Of a DNA stretch of 21,041 bases, positions 1 through 7,764 are shown piece by piece. The notes under the pieces are model-generated. The model did no database searches. It was given only the letters and a program-made list of their open reading frames with translations, and was not told the origin of the DNA. Origin of the DNA: Fimbriimonadales bacterium (lineage in GTDB: Bacteria; Armatimonadota; Fimbriimonadia; Fimbriimonadales; Fimbriimonadaceae); contig JAPLCS010000143.1 in assembly GCA_026392145.1 (NCBI GenBank), positions 1-21,041 on the forward strand. The letters run 5' to 3'. A program made the position numbers and the translations under genes. The first letter of the stretch is position 1. Every line of letters starts with the position of its first letter.

Positions 1-660
1 CCCGAACACGCACCTTACGCTGATGCGGCTCGATGTGAATGTCAGAGGCTCGCATCGCAATCGATCGTACGAGCAAAGCATTCACCAGCTTGACAACTGG
101 GGCGCCTTCACCGACTTCACGTAGCTCGACAACATTAACGGGTGTTTCTTCTTCTTCAATGGTTTGTAACCGAATCGAATCGGTATCAATTCCCTTGATC
201 GCCTCGCCAACAATTTCGCCTAGGTCATCATAGGCACCATAAGAGCGGAAAATTGCGTCCCGAACATCGTTCTCGGTCGCAATCATCGGGTCAATGTCCC
301 GATTCAAAATGGAGGATAGTTCATCCAATGCACCCAGGTTCAATGGGTCAACCATCGCCACCGAAGCGCTAATGTCTGTAACTTCTATAGGCACCGCAAG
401 CAACCGCATCGCCACGGTATGAGGAAGCATTCTCGCCAGTTCATCGTCAATTTCCACTCGGGAAATATCAATAAACGGAACACCCATCTGAAGTCCAACG
501 CACTTCAGCTTCTGCTTTTCGGTAACAACTTTAAGTCGGACGAGCAAGTCGCCCAGGGGCTCAGTGGTGTCCTCTCGATGAGCAAGAATATCGTTTAACG
601 GGCGCGAGAAAGGTACCCCTCTTCAAGGAATATCTCACTTAGCGGCTTATCAATATTCAT
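1..660 (-). CDS. pilB: PilB/GspE-family extension ATPase, N-terminal part, apparent frameshift
   Basis: The 3' part lies beyond the left edge, so only the N-terminal region is visible: an MshEN/T2SSE_N-type domain and the start of the ATPase core (motif VVKLVNALLVRSIAMRASDI followed by HIEPHQ, typical of PilB and GspE). PilB is the cytoplasmic hexameric ATPase that drives pilus extension. The ATG at 660-658 opens a good N-terminus (MNIDKPLSEIFLEEGYLSRA), but that frame hits TAA at 597-595. The remaining homologous sequence (LNDILAHRED onward) lies in another frame, starting at 598 and open to base 1, with no ATG in a sensible place. One missing base near 597-600, for example in the TT or AAA run, would join the two into a continuous protein. 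The gene follows pilQ by 34 nt. The family call is firm; whether the frameshift is real or a sequencing error cannot be told here. Confidence 0.85.
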
Positions 661-694
661 GGCTCAAGATTTGTTACGATTGGCTATTCATTCG

Positions 695-2986
695 TCAGGG
701 AACCAGAGTTTGATTCCGTATTAACCGAGGAGTAATGCTGATAACCAACTGAGAACTGTTCTTAGTTGTCTTTCGATATTTGAAGAGTTCGCCAAAGAAA
801 GGAATCTTCCCAACCAATGGCAACTGCTCATAATTCTTAATCTCTTCATCTCGCAGCAACCCACCCATCAAAATGGTTTGACCATCTTTAACGGTCAAAG
901 TTGAACTCGATTCGCGAGTAGAGACCTGAGGATAGCTGGCACCGTTTATGTTCAAGAATCCAATGATGGAACTCACCATCGGGTGGAGAGCCATCGTGAT
1001 CGTTCCATCACTTGCAATATCTGCAGCGACCTGAAGCGAAATGCCAACCGACTGCTCTTCAGTTGAGAAAATAAACTGACCATTCGTGGTCGTTCCCGTT
1101 ACAACCGGGAACTTTCGCTTTTCTCCCACCAAAATGTTGGATTGCTCGCCATCCATGACCGTAACATTCGGAGAGGCAAGAAGCTTCGCCTTCTGGGTCT
1201 GTTCCAGATTCTTCATGGCAACGCCAAACTCAACTCCAGACCGCGTAAACGAACCAATTTTGATGGAGCCGCCATTATTTTCCGTCAGAGTCGATGTTCC
1301 CAGAGTCCAGTTAAAACCCTCCTCCTTCAGCGCATCATTCGCAACGTCATGAATGGTCACCGTAATTTCAACTTGTTGCCGAGCAATATCGCACGCCTCA
1401 ATGGTTAAAATCGCCGACTCAACTTCGTCCTTGGGTCCAATCAAAAGAATTCGTCGCGATCGTAGAGAGCTGTCTGCTCCGCCGACGCCTGCAGCTCCAC
1501 CTTGTACTCCAGCACCTGCCCCCGCACCAGCACCAGCACCTGCACCTGCTCCCTGTCCGCCCTGACCTCCCTGCCCGCCTTGAACTCCAGCTCCGATAGG
1601 AAGCATGGTATTTGGCAAAGCAGTGATAGAGACTCCTTTCTTTTGCAAGACCGGAGTCAAGGCAGCGGCAAGTCCAATCGCCGACTGGAACTTGGTGGTA
1701 TAGACTCGTGAAACTTCTTTCGGTGGCTTGACTTCAGTCGGAGTAGTCTCCCCTGTTGGTCCGCTGGTAGTGCTCGTACCATTCTCAGAATCAGTTGGAG
1801 CTTTAACCCCATACTCCTCTGCATATTCTTTCGGATACGCAGACTTGAGTTGAGCTTCATCCCCAATAACAACGGTGTTGCGTACTGTGAGCATCTTCAG
1901 ACCTGAAATCATGCAAAGGTGCTGCAACGCATCTGCAAGCGTTACCCCCTTCACCGACATGGTGATTTCAGAATCAGACTTAGTAACTAGCAAAATATTC
2001 ACACCCGACTGAGTACTGAGCGAGCCAATAATCGTCTTGAGTGGAGCACCAACGACCGATATATTGACCTTCTTACTATCCAAAACTGATCTGAGTGCAA
2101 CCGAAGTCATAGGCGCAATGGACAAGAACTTCGATGCCGCAGTTTGAGTCGAACTCTTTGGCTCCTCCTTCGTTGGCTTAGCCGCCGGCTTGGATATTTC
2201 CTTGCCGTCAATAACTGGTTTGGATGGCAAAAGTGGCGTCAACGGAATCGCGGGAACAACCGGTGTTTGAGGTTCTTCAGGCGCAAACAAACTTGCGGCG
2301 GTGAATCTTTCAACCGGCTTCAAAACACTTTTTACTTCTGGTGTTCGAGCCAAAGAGGCTTGAACATTTGACTTACTTATTGAAGGTGTACTCAAGGAAG
2401 ATGTACTCAAAGAAGGTGTGCTCAAGGAAGGCGTCTTTAATGTGCTCTCCATCCGAGTAATCATTCCCAGCCTCGCATCAGGGAGTCGGAAAGACGGAAC
2501 CTTTGCAGTAATAGTTCCCTTCGCCTTTGTCGCGACTATTTGAGCAGAAGCATTTTTTGCTCCACCAGCTTTTGACGATGAAGTAGCCGGCAAAGGCTTT
2601 GGATCGATGTTTTTGGCCTCTGACTTTTGAGGTGCTACAGCATGATCAGAACCAGGTTTCTTAGAATTCTTTTCACCCAACGCCTTTTCGTTTGAGGACT
2701 TTCCGACGCTTGGCTCAGATTTGGTAGCAACAACGATGCCAACCGATTTCGAATCAGACGCTTTGTTGGCGGACGGTTGGTAAAACGTCGCCAACAATCC
2801 AAACTTGCTCGGTGACACCTTTCCCGAAACTCGAGTATCAGAGACGCCCATCAAACTGACCGAGGCTCGAATACCGCTAATCAGCCCAAGATCCTCGCGA
2901 GTAATTCGCGCAAATGAATGGGCTTCATTCACATCCTGCCCCTGCAGAACCATGCTTAGTGCAGCAATAAACTCAATTCCCATCAT
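695..2986 (-). CDS. pilQ: Type IV pilus secretin PilQ
   Basis: This 763-residue protein is the outer-membrane ring through which the pilus passes. Residues about 305-375 form an STN/N0-like domain (VNISVVGAPLKTIIGSLSTQ). About 427-535 is an N1/NolW-like domain interrupted by a Gly/Ala/Gln-rich insert at 465-505. About 540-758 is the secretin beta-barrel domain, with the C-terminal signature LPLVGKIPFFGELFKYRKT and then LVISITPRLI. The first 300 residues are Ser/Pro/Lys-rich low complexity and include a pentapeptide repeat at 185-204; I see no clear AMIN domain. The chosen ATG overlaps the previous stop as ATGA. The N-terminus (MMGIEFIAALSMVLQG) is hydrophobic but has no positive charge, so it is a poor signal peptide. 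The frame stays open upstream without a standard start codon. The gene sits between the PilP-like gene and pilB, the usual pilMNOPQ order. Confidence 0.93.
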   Translation of the reverse strand: MMGIEFIAALSMVLQGQDVNEAHSFARITREDLGLISGIRASVSLMGVSDTRVSGKVSPSKFGLLATFYQPSANKASDSKSVGIVVATKSEPSVGKSSNEKALGEKNSKKPGSDHAVAPQKSEAKNIDPKPLPATSSSKAGGAKNASAQIVATKAKGTITAKVPSFRLPDARLGMITRMESTLKTPSLSTPSLSTSSLSTPSISKSNVQASLARTPEVKSVLKPVERFTAASLFAPEEPQTPVVPAIPLTPLLPSKPVIDGKEISKPAAKPTKEEPKSSTQTAASKFLSIAPMTSVALRSVLDSKKVNISVVGAPLKTIIGSLSTQSGVNILLVTKSDSEITMSVKGVTLADALQHLCMISGLKMLTVRNTVVIGDEAQLKSAYPKEYAEEYGVKAPTDSENGTSTTSGPTGETTPTEVKPPKEVSRVYTTKFQSAIGLAAALTPVLQKKGVSITALPNTMLPIGAGVQGGQGGQGGQGAGAGAGAGAGAGAGVQGGAAGVGGADSSLRSRRILLIGPKDEVESAILTIEACDIARQQVEITVTIHDVANDALKEEGFNWTLGTSTLTENNGGSIKIGSFTRSGVEFGVAMKNLEQTQKAKLLASPNVTVMDGEQSNILVGEKRKFPVVTGTTTNGQFIFSTEEQSVGISLQVAADIASDGTITMALHPMVSSIIGFLNINGASYPQVSTRESSSTLTVKDGQTILMGGLLRDEEIKNYEQLPLVGKIPFFGELFKYRKTTKNSSQLVISITPRLIRNQTLVP
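1487..1591 (-). repeat. Gly/Ala/Gln low-complexity repeat inside pilQ
   Basis: Codons 466-500 of pilQ encode GGQ repeats followed by seven or more GA repeats. The plus-strand DNA is a CA-rich run of CACCTG/CACCAG-like hexamers. It lies in the loop of the N1-like secretin domain, where length variation should be tolerated. Such a tract can expand or contract by slippage. Confidence 0.85.
2375..2434 (-). repeat. Four tandem 15-nt units encoding TPSLS pentapeptides in pilQ
   Basis: Codons 185-204 of pilQ encode TPSLS, TPSLS, TSSLS and TPSIS. On the plus strand the unit resembles CTCAAGGAAGGTGTA. It lies in the extended N-terminal linker ahead of the N0-like domain, probably a flexible or peptidoglycan-spanning segment. 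Confidence 0.8.
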
Positions 2987-3678
2987 AATGACTTCTTTTC
3001 TCCAATCATCAACGTAAACAACTGCTTCCCTTGCTTCAACATAATCCGATCGGCTTCAACTTTCACTACCGTGATGTCTCTGCCAACCTTGTCTCCAGCA
3101 TGCACAGTGAAGGTCGAATCTCCGTAAGCCAAAATAGCGAGCTTCTTTCCTTCTTCAATAAATCCGAAGAAACGAACCTCAACCGTCTTGCCCTCTTCCT
3201 TAGATTTTCGGCTCCCCCCAGTACTTTCATCAGTATTTTCGTCACCTTCTGAAAACCCAATATTCCCGGTTAATGTAGGACTTACTGGTGTAGGTACAGC
3301 ACACGTAGGACCAACACTTCCCTTCGAGTCAGGAGATTTCACCCCTTCTTCAACCGGTGGAGCGACTGGAGGCTCTGGTTTCGCCACCGGCGGCACAAAC
3401 CCATCATTGCCAATATCAATATAGGAATCGCTGAGTTTCTTTTCCTCAACCGCATTCTTAGTCGATGAAGCCACAGTCAAAGAAGGCGCACCTGCGGTTG
3501 TAGAGGCAGTACTGGCGCTAGCTACCTGAGCAGTAGGCGCAGCATCAACTGGCTTCGCCGCAGGAGATGCAGAACCACCACCTGAAGACGCGTCGAAGGC
3601 GGTTTTGCATAGGAACAGAATCGCACCAGCAGCAACTACTCCCAAAATCGTGGCTTGTTTCTTATCTCCTACTTTCAT
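2983..3678 (-). CDS. PilP/GspC-like inner-membrane protein of the pilus alignment complex
   Basis: This 231-residue protein has a short cytoplasmic N-terminus, one membrane segment at about 10-26, a long Ala/Ser/Pro-rich linker at about 28-160, and a small C-terminal beta domain at about 165-228 (VEVRFFGFIEEGKKLAILAY, then GDKVGRDITVVKVEADRIML). This pattern resembles the homology region of PilP and GspC, which links the inner-membrane complex to the secretin. PilP is usually a lipoprotein; here Cys24 has no proper lipobox, so a transmembrane anchor is more likely, as in GspC. The gene overlaps both neighbours by 4 nt (ATGA) and sits exactly where pilP is expected, between pilO and pilQ. Position supports the assignment more than sequence similarity does. 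Confidence 0.7.
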   Translation of the reverse strand: MKVGDKKQATILGVVAAGAILFLCKTAFDASSGGGSASPAAKPVDAAPTAQVASASTASTTAGAPSLTVASSTKNAVEEKKLSDSYIDIGNDGFVPPVAKPEPPVAPPVEEGVKSPDSKGSVGPTCAVPTPVSPTLTGNIGFSEGDENTDESTGGSRKSKEEGKTVEVRFFGFIEEGKKLAILAYGDSTFTVHAGDKVGRDITVVKVEADRIMLKQGKQLFTLMIGEKKSL

Positions 3679-4250
3679 ACTTTCTCCTTCTTTAATAATC
3701 TGAGTGATATCTTCGCGGTTAAATTTCTTCCTGGAATCTTGCTCTCAATGGCTCCATACTCAATGGAATCAAATTCGAACGGAACCTCTTTACGAATGGT
3801 TTCAGCTAATGTACGGTTGATTGAGGAGGCGTTACCAACGAGCATCATCTTCACCTCGGTTTGCACCCAACCTTTCTCCTTGTTTTCCTTTGAATACTTC
3901 GTAACAAACGGAGTCCAATCTGAACTCACCGAAAATTCACCCATCAAGCAACTATTCCGCTTACACGCCGCGTCAAGCAGATCTTGGAAGTCCTCAACTG
4001 GACTCTGAGATACCGGTGTAAAGGTCCGCGTATCAATCGATTTAAGCTTTTTAGTTAAATCATCTGACTGACTTTTCAGTGATGTGATCTTCGCTTTGTA
4101 GGCGGTAACAGCAATCTTCGAAATTGTTCCGAAAATTAAGAGAACAGCGACCGCACCACCTATCCCAAAGTACAAAAAGAAACTGAATTTCTCCAGGTTT
4201 CGAATCGTGGCCGCCTGCCGATTTCCTGTCGTAGGAGCGTTACTGAACAC
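3675..4250 (-). CDS. pilO: PilO-like inner-membrane pilus assembly protein
   Basis: The 191-residue product has a membrane segment at about 22-44, then a short coiled-coil stretch at about 50-70 (ITSLKSQSDDLTKKL), and a periplasmic alpha/beta domain to the end. This is the bitopic layout of PilO/GspM, which pairs with PilN to form the inner-membrane ring and tune pilus dynamics. Sequence similarity to described PilO proteins is weak by eye. The call rests on topology and on the pilM-N-O-P-Q order. It overlaps pilN by 11 nt and the PilP-like gene by 4 nt, so translation is probably coupled. Two Cys residues (about 96 and 101) in the periplasmic domain could form a disulfide. Confidence 0.7.
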   Translation of the reverse strand: MFSNAPTTGNRQAATIRNLEKFSFFLYFGIGGAVAVLLIFGTISKIAVTAYKAKITSLKSQSDDLTKKLKSIDTRTFTPVSQSPVEDFQDLLDAACKRNSCLMGEFSVSSDWTPFVTKYSKENKEKGWVQTEVKMMLVGNASSINRTLAETIRKEVPFEFDSIEYGAIESKIPGRNLTAKISLRLLKKEKV

Positions 4251-4848
4251 TAATATTCACCTTCTTTTGATACTCAAAACGCAGAATTTCTTGCCCCTTA
4301 TACTTTTCGGTATTCAAAGAGGTCTGTACACTCGAAATCACTCTTGGGTCTGCACCAGACTTCGCCAGGAAATACCGATTCGCCTCGATTGAAGGTGCCT
4401 TCGCGCTCAACTTCATCACAAGCTCACCGCCAGCAACGTCGACCTTGATGCCCGAAATCGCGACTGCCCCACGGGCATGGTTATTGATCAAAGCGAACTG
4501 ATTTAAAGTGTGGATTGCGTTCAGCCGGCGATTCTTACTGGAGTTAATGTCCTCTAACTTAGGAACCTCCGACTTGTATCGGCCATCCAAGTTGGTAAAT
4601 CTCAAGTTAACGGCCGTCAGTTCAGCCGAAGTGGTTCCCTTCAAAAAAGCTTGTCGATCACTGAATTTAGCCGCGATGGGAATTAAAATTAAACCAGCCA
4701 GACACTGACAAACAACAATAATGTACTTGCGTTTAAGCCGCTCAGCCTCTGCCTCTCGCTCCTTTGACCAGGTACTCAAAAGATTCGCATTGACGTTGAT
4801 TGACTTTAATTTATGCTGCCCTAGTCCAACTGTATTCAGTTCCGCCAT
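4240..4848 (-). CDS. pilN: PilN-like inner-membrane pilus assembly protein
   Basis: With the ATG at 4848 the product has 202 residues: a cytoplasmic N-terminal tail containing INVNANLL at 17-24, a membrane segment at about 41-61, a coiled-coil-like region, and a periplasmic ferredoxin-like C-terminal domain. In described PilN proteins a conserved N-terminal INLLP-type peptide docks into PilM; INVNANLL is a plausible variant. A longer reading from TTG at 4890 exists. The ATG at 4848 is preferred because GGGAGG lies 8 nt upstream. The start lies inside the end of pilM (38-nt overlap), which points to coupled translation. Confidence 0.75.
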   Translation of the reverse strand: MAELNTVGLGQHKLKSINVNANLLSTWSKEREAEAERLKRKYIIVVCQCLAGLILIPIAAKFSDRQAFLKGTTSAELTAVNLRFTNLDGRYKSEVPKLEDINSSKNRRLNAIHTLNQFALINNHARGAVAISGIKVDVAGGELVMKLSAKAPSIEANRYFLAKSGADPRVISSVQTSLNTEKYKGQEILRFEYQKKVNISVQ

Positions 4849-5989
4849 CTGACAAACCTCCCGCGTTTTGTTCTTCTTCAAGTCCCGCAAGTGCTAATCC
4901 CATCGCAATGGTAAAAGCCTCTTGCCTCTTTGATACTGCCGAAAATGTTTCCTTACTAAACCGTGTCATCATCCCAGCAATCGGTCGAGCAAACTCAATC
5001 TTCAAACCAAGGTGATAGGTCAGATAGTCGCTCAGCCCGTTGAGACCAACCAATCCGCCTACAAGCAATGCCTGGTCTAAAATGCCCGAGTAACTGCGTT
5101 CAGGATGCAAGGATCGGAAATAGCGCATCAATCGCATAATTTCCTTCCTTAACTTCTCTAATTCCATAGAAAGGTTCACAATGCACGCTCGATCACCAAT
5201 ATCTCCAGTCAAAATTCCATCAATATTTATTTTTGTATACTGGTCATGCAGGATCTGAGCCGCTTCATCGGGAGTGCAATCAAGCCCCGAAATAACCGCC
5301 TGGTGGAACATGTTGGCACCAAACTTAACCCCTCGAATGAACTGTAGTTGCTGGTTTTGGATGACATACATATGAGTCGTCGAATATCCAAAATCAATAA
5401 TCGTCAAAGAAGCATCTCGCCACAACGCACTTCGACGATTAAGCCGCCGCTCCACAACTCTCAAAATTGCCTGAGCTTCTAGCTCTGCTCGTTTGGGCTC
5501 CATGCCGGCGTAGAGCAAAGTCTCAGCTCGACTGTTTACAATATCCTTGGGCACTGCGACTACCAAGGTTGAAACCTCATCAGTCACCGTATCTCCAGGA
5601 TCCCAACATTCAATATAAGCAGATTCCACCGGGAAAGGCAGGTGCTTACGGACTCGAAATTTTGCTGCTGTTACCCTCTCCTCAGCCTTCATTTTCGGCA
5701 ACGTAATCCAGCGCAAAACCGCCAAATTACTTGGAACATCAAATACGGGCTGGTTGGCATGCACCTGGTGTTCGGTGACAAAAGACTTGAGCCGTTTACC
5801 GACTTCCTTGGGATTCGTGACCACCCCGGCACGCAAAGTTGAACCGTTATTGTCCACCGCTCCAGCGAGACTAATATCAATCCGCTCACCCACTTTGTTC
5901 AGTGCAAGAACCTTGGTCGATTCGTGACCAAAGTCAACACCCAACGAAGTTTGGGCATTGGAAAAACCTGAACTTGAGCGAATGGACAT
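4811..5989 (-). CDS. pilM: PilM, actin-like ATPase of the type IV pilus
   Basis: This 392-residue cytoplasmic protein has the actin/FtsA fold motifs. The phosphate-1 loop is GVDFGHESTKVL at 17-28. PilM-typical segments LPFPVESAYIECWD (117-130) and VVAVPKDIV (143-151) follow. The phosphate-2 loop is IIDFGYSTTHM at 197-207, and the adenosine motif LVGGLVGLNGL is at 309-319. PilM binds the PilN tail and couples the cytoplasmic motors to the inner-membrane complex. Length is somewhat above the usual 350 or so because of a short polar C-terminal tail. The ATG overlaps the HD-GYP stop by one base (TGATG) and has no Shine-Dalgarno of its own, which suggests translation coupled to the upstream gene. 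Confidence 0.93.
   Translation of the reverse strand: MSIRSSSGFSNAQTSLGVDFGHESTKVLALNKVGERIDISLAGAVDNNGSTLRAGVVTNPKEVGKRLKSFVTEHQVHANQPVFDVPSNLAVLRWITLPKMKAEERVTAAKFRVRKHLPFPVESAYIECWDPGDTVTDEVSTLVVAVPKDIVNSRAETLLYAGMEPKRAELEAQAILRVVERRLNRRSALWRDASLTIIDFGYSTTHMYVIQNQQLQFIRGVKFGANMFHQAVISGLDCTPDEAAQILHDQYTKINIDGILTGDIGDRACIVNLSMELEKLRKEIMRLMRYFRSLHPERSYSGILDQALLVGGLVGLNGLSDYLTYHLGLKIEFARPIAGMMTRFSKETFSAVSKRQEAFTIAMGLALAGLEEEQNAGGLSDGGTEYSWTRAA
4857..4862 (-). promoter_or_regulatory. Ribosome binding site that fixes the pilN start
   Basis: GGGAGG on the minus strand, 8 nt before ATG 4848-4846. It lies within the pilM coding region and supports the shorter pilN start over the TTG at 4890. Confidence 0.75.
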
Positions 5990-7692
5990 CAGGCGGCTTC
6001 ATCACGTTTCTGCCGATTAGCAGAACCGCTATCCTCCTCATGGATAAATTTCGTATGGGCGGATGTATTCCAATACGCTGCATACAACTCATCTAAAGAG
6101 CCAGCATAAAGCAATCCCTTCAGGGCCTCAACCACGACTGAGTCAAACTGGGTACCAGCTCCCTTCGAAAGTTCACCCACCACATGAGCCATGTCCATCA
6201 CACCCCGATAAGGTCGCCGGCTGCTCATTGCATCAAAGGCGTCAGCCACACAAACAATTCTTAACGAGAGCGGAAGTTCCCCGCCCTTCAAACCGTCAGG
6301 ATAACCAGAACCATCTAGCTTTTCGTGGTGGTTCCGAATGATCATCAGAACCCCTTCACTCAGCATCAAAGGCTTACAAATTTCGTAGCCGATAACCGGG
6401 TGAGTGCACATCACCTTGTACTCTTCTTCATCCAATCGACTTGGCTTATTCAAAATAGAGTCAGGAACACCAATCTTTCCGATATCGTGAAGCACGGTAC
6501 CAATTCGAAGCTCTTCTAACGCATCTTGCATCAGACCCAACTTGGAACCCAGCATGACCGACAAGTCACAAACTCGTTGGCTGTGGCCTCTCGTATATTC
6601 ATCTCGAGCTTCAAGTGCGGTCGCGAGTGATTCCATCGTTCGGATAAAGGTCGCTCGCTGCTTTTCTTCCATTCTTGCGTTGTGAATTGCGTTGGCCATC
6701 AACGACGCCAAACTCTGAAGTACGTCAAGCTCTTCAGCTTCCAACGCATTTGAAAACTCCGAGTTAACAATCGTAATTGCACCCATCACCGAGTCGGTCT
6801 GTGCCATTCCGACCCCAGAAAAGTTTCGATTAATCAAAGGTACCGAAACCGCCGATTTAACCTCGATTCCAATACCATCAACATCCACAAAACCAGTTCC
6901 GTTGGCAGTCAGAGCAATCGGCTGACCCTCTTGGGCGACATATCCAGACACACCGTCGCCAATTCCAATCACAACTGGAAAATGGAAATCGCCATGGACG
7001 CAATAGGCCGCTTCGGTAATCAACAGCCCGGGGTCTTCGTCAGACGTAAGAGAAACAATCCCAGCCGTCGCGCCCAGGTCCTGAACGGCAGATTTCAAGG
7101 TAGACACAATCAAACCTCTCAAATCACCCGACGAGGCCAAACTAGAAGCCGTATTCATCAACGTGGTGAGACGTCGGTCACGATCTTCGAGGAATCGTTC
7201 TTTGGTTTGGAACTTCGCCAAAGCGATACCAGTAACACCGCTAATTCCAAGCGATAACGCAGGAATGAACGCATGACGCAAGTTTTCCGCCATGATCGCA
7301 CCATAGGCAATAATGCCAACGCCCATGATAGTCAAAAATGCAACTCGCTTCGCGTTCCGAGTGCTCAATCCATCAAAGAGCAAACTTGGAACCGCAAGTA
7401 GCCAAACGTTGCTAAATCCACGACTATCAATAATGGCCGCACAGCAAGCTGTTAGCAAATCAAAAAGCCTCAGGTTCCCAGCATGAGCTTGAGATCCATT
7501 TAAGTAACTGTCAAAATCTTTGAGTTTGCGCTGTGTGAGGATTCCCAAAACCGCATACAAGCCAATCCCAACCGCTAAAATCACTATCGGAATTGAGCCG
7601 TAACCCAAAATCGCCCACATGGGAATAAGCAACCAGCGAACCATCAGACCAGTTCGGTCGGCTTTGAATGCTACTTCTAGATGGCGTCTCAC
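5989..7692 (-). CDS. Membrane GAF/HD-GYP domain protein, probable cyclic di-GMP phosphodiesterase
   Basis: The 567-residue protein starts with several hydrophobic segments (about 18-50, 75-105 and 115-158), then a GAF-like sensor domain (about 175-340) and an HD-GYP domain (about 350-540). All expected metal-site residues are visible: H370, the HDIGK motif at 402-406, H431, H455-H456, and D484. The GYP motif is intact in HHEKLDGSGYP (455-465). HD-GYP enzymes hydrolyse cyclic di-GMP to pGpG or GMP. It sits directly upstream of pilM, sharing one base with it, so it is probably co-expressed with the pilus assembly complex and may set local cyclic di-GMP near PilB. The start is GTG with a weak ribosome site; a later ATG at codon 17 is possible. 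Enzymatic activity is inferred from motifs only. Confidence 0.9.
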   Translation of the reverse strand: MRRHLEVAFKADRTGLMVRWLLIPMWAILGYGSIPIVILAVGIGLYAVLGILTQRKLKDFDSYLNGSQAHAGNLRLFDLLTACCAAIIDSRGFSNVWLLAVPSLLFDGLSTRNAKRVAFLTIMGVGIIAYGAIMAENLRHAFIPALSLGISGVTGIALAKFQTKERFLEDRDRRLTTLMNTASSLASSGDLRGLIVSTLKSAVQDLGATAGIVSLTSDEDPGLLITEAAYCVHGDFHFPVVIGIGDGVSGYVAQEGQPIALTANGTGFVDVDGIGIEVKSAVSVPLINRNFSGVGMAQTDSVMGAITIVNSEFSNALEAEELDVLQSLASLMANAIHNARMEEKQRATFIRTMESLATALEARDEYTRGHSQRVCDLSVMLGSKLGLMQDALEELRIGTVLHDIGKIGVPDSILNKPSRLDEEEYKVMCTHPVIGYEICKPLMLSEGVLMIIRNHHEKLDGSGYPDGLKGGELPLSLRIVCVADAFDAMSSRRPYRGVMDMAHVVGELSKGAGTQFDSVVVEALKGLLYAGSLDELYAAYWNTSAHTKFIHEEDSGSANRQKRDEAA

Positions 7693-7764
7693 TGTATAAA
7701 TTCCCAGAACCCCACAAAAAATACAGGGTTTACAGTTAAATGTCGGAATTCAGAATCGGCATCT

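Noticed and set aside
595..605. Programmed -1 ribosomal frameshift in pilB
   Set aside because: There is no slippery X-XXY-YYZ heptamer at the site (GCC CGT TAA) and no obvious downstream pseudoknot, so I prefer a mutation or sequencing error.
1498..1600. CRISPR-like or minisatellite array
   Set aside because: The repeat is in frame in pilQ and encodes GGQ/GA units; there are no spacers.
7693..7764. Terminator or promoter between the PilX-like and HD-GYP genes
   Set aside because: AACCC...GGGTT with a T run in the loop is too short for a terminator, and no well-spaced -35/-10 pair was found.
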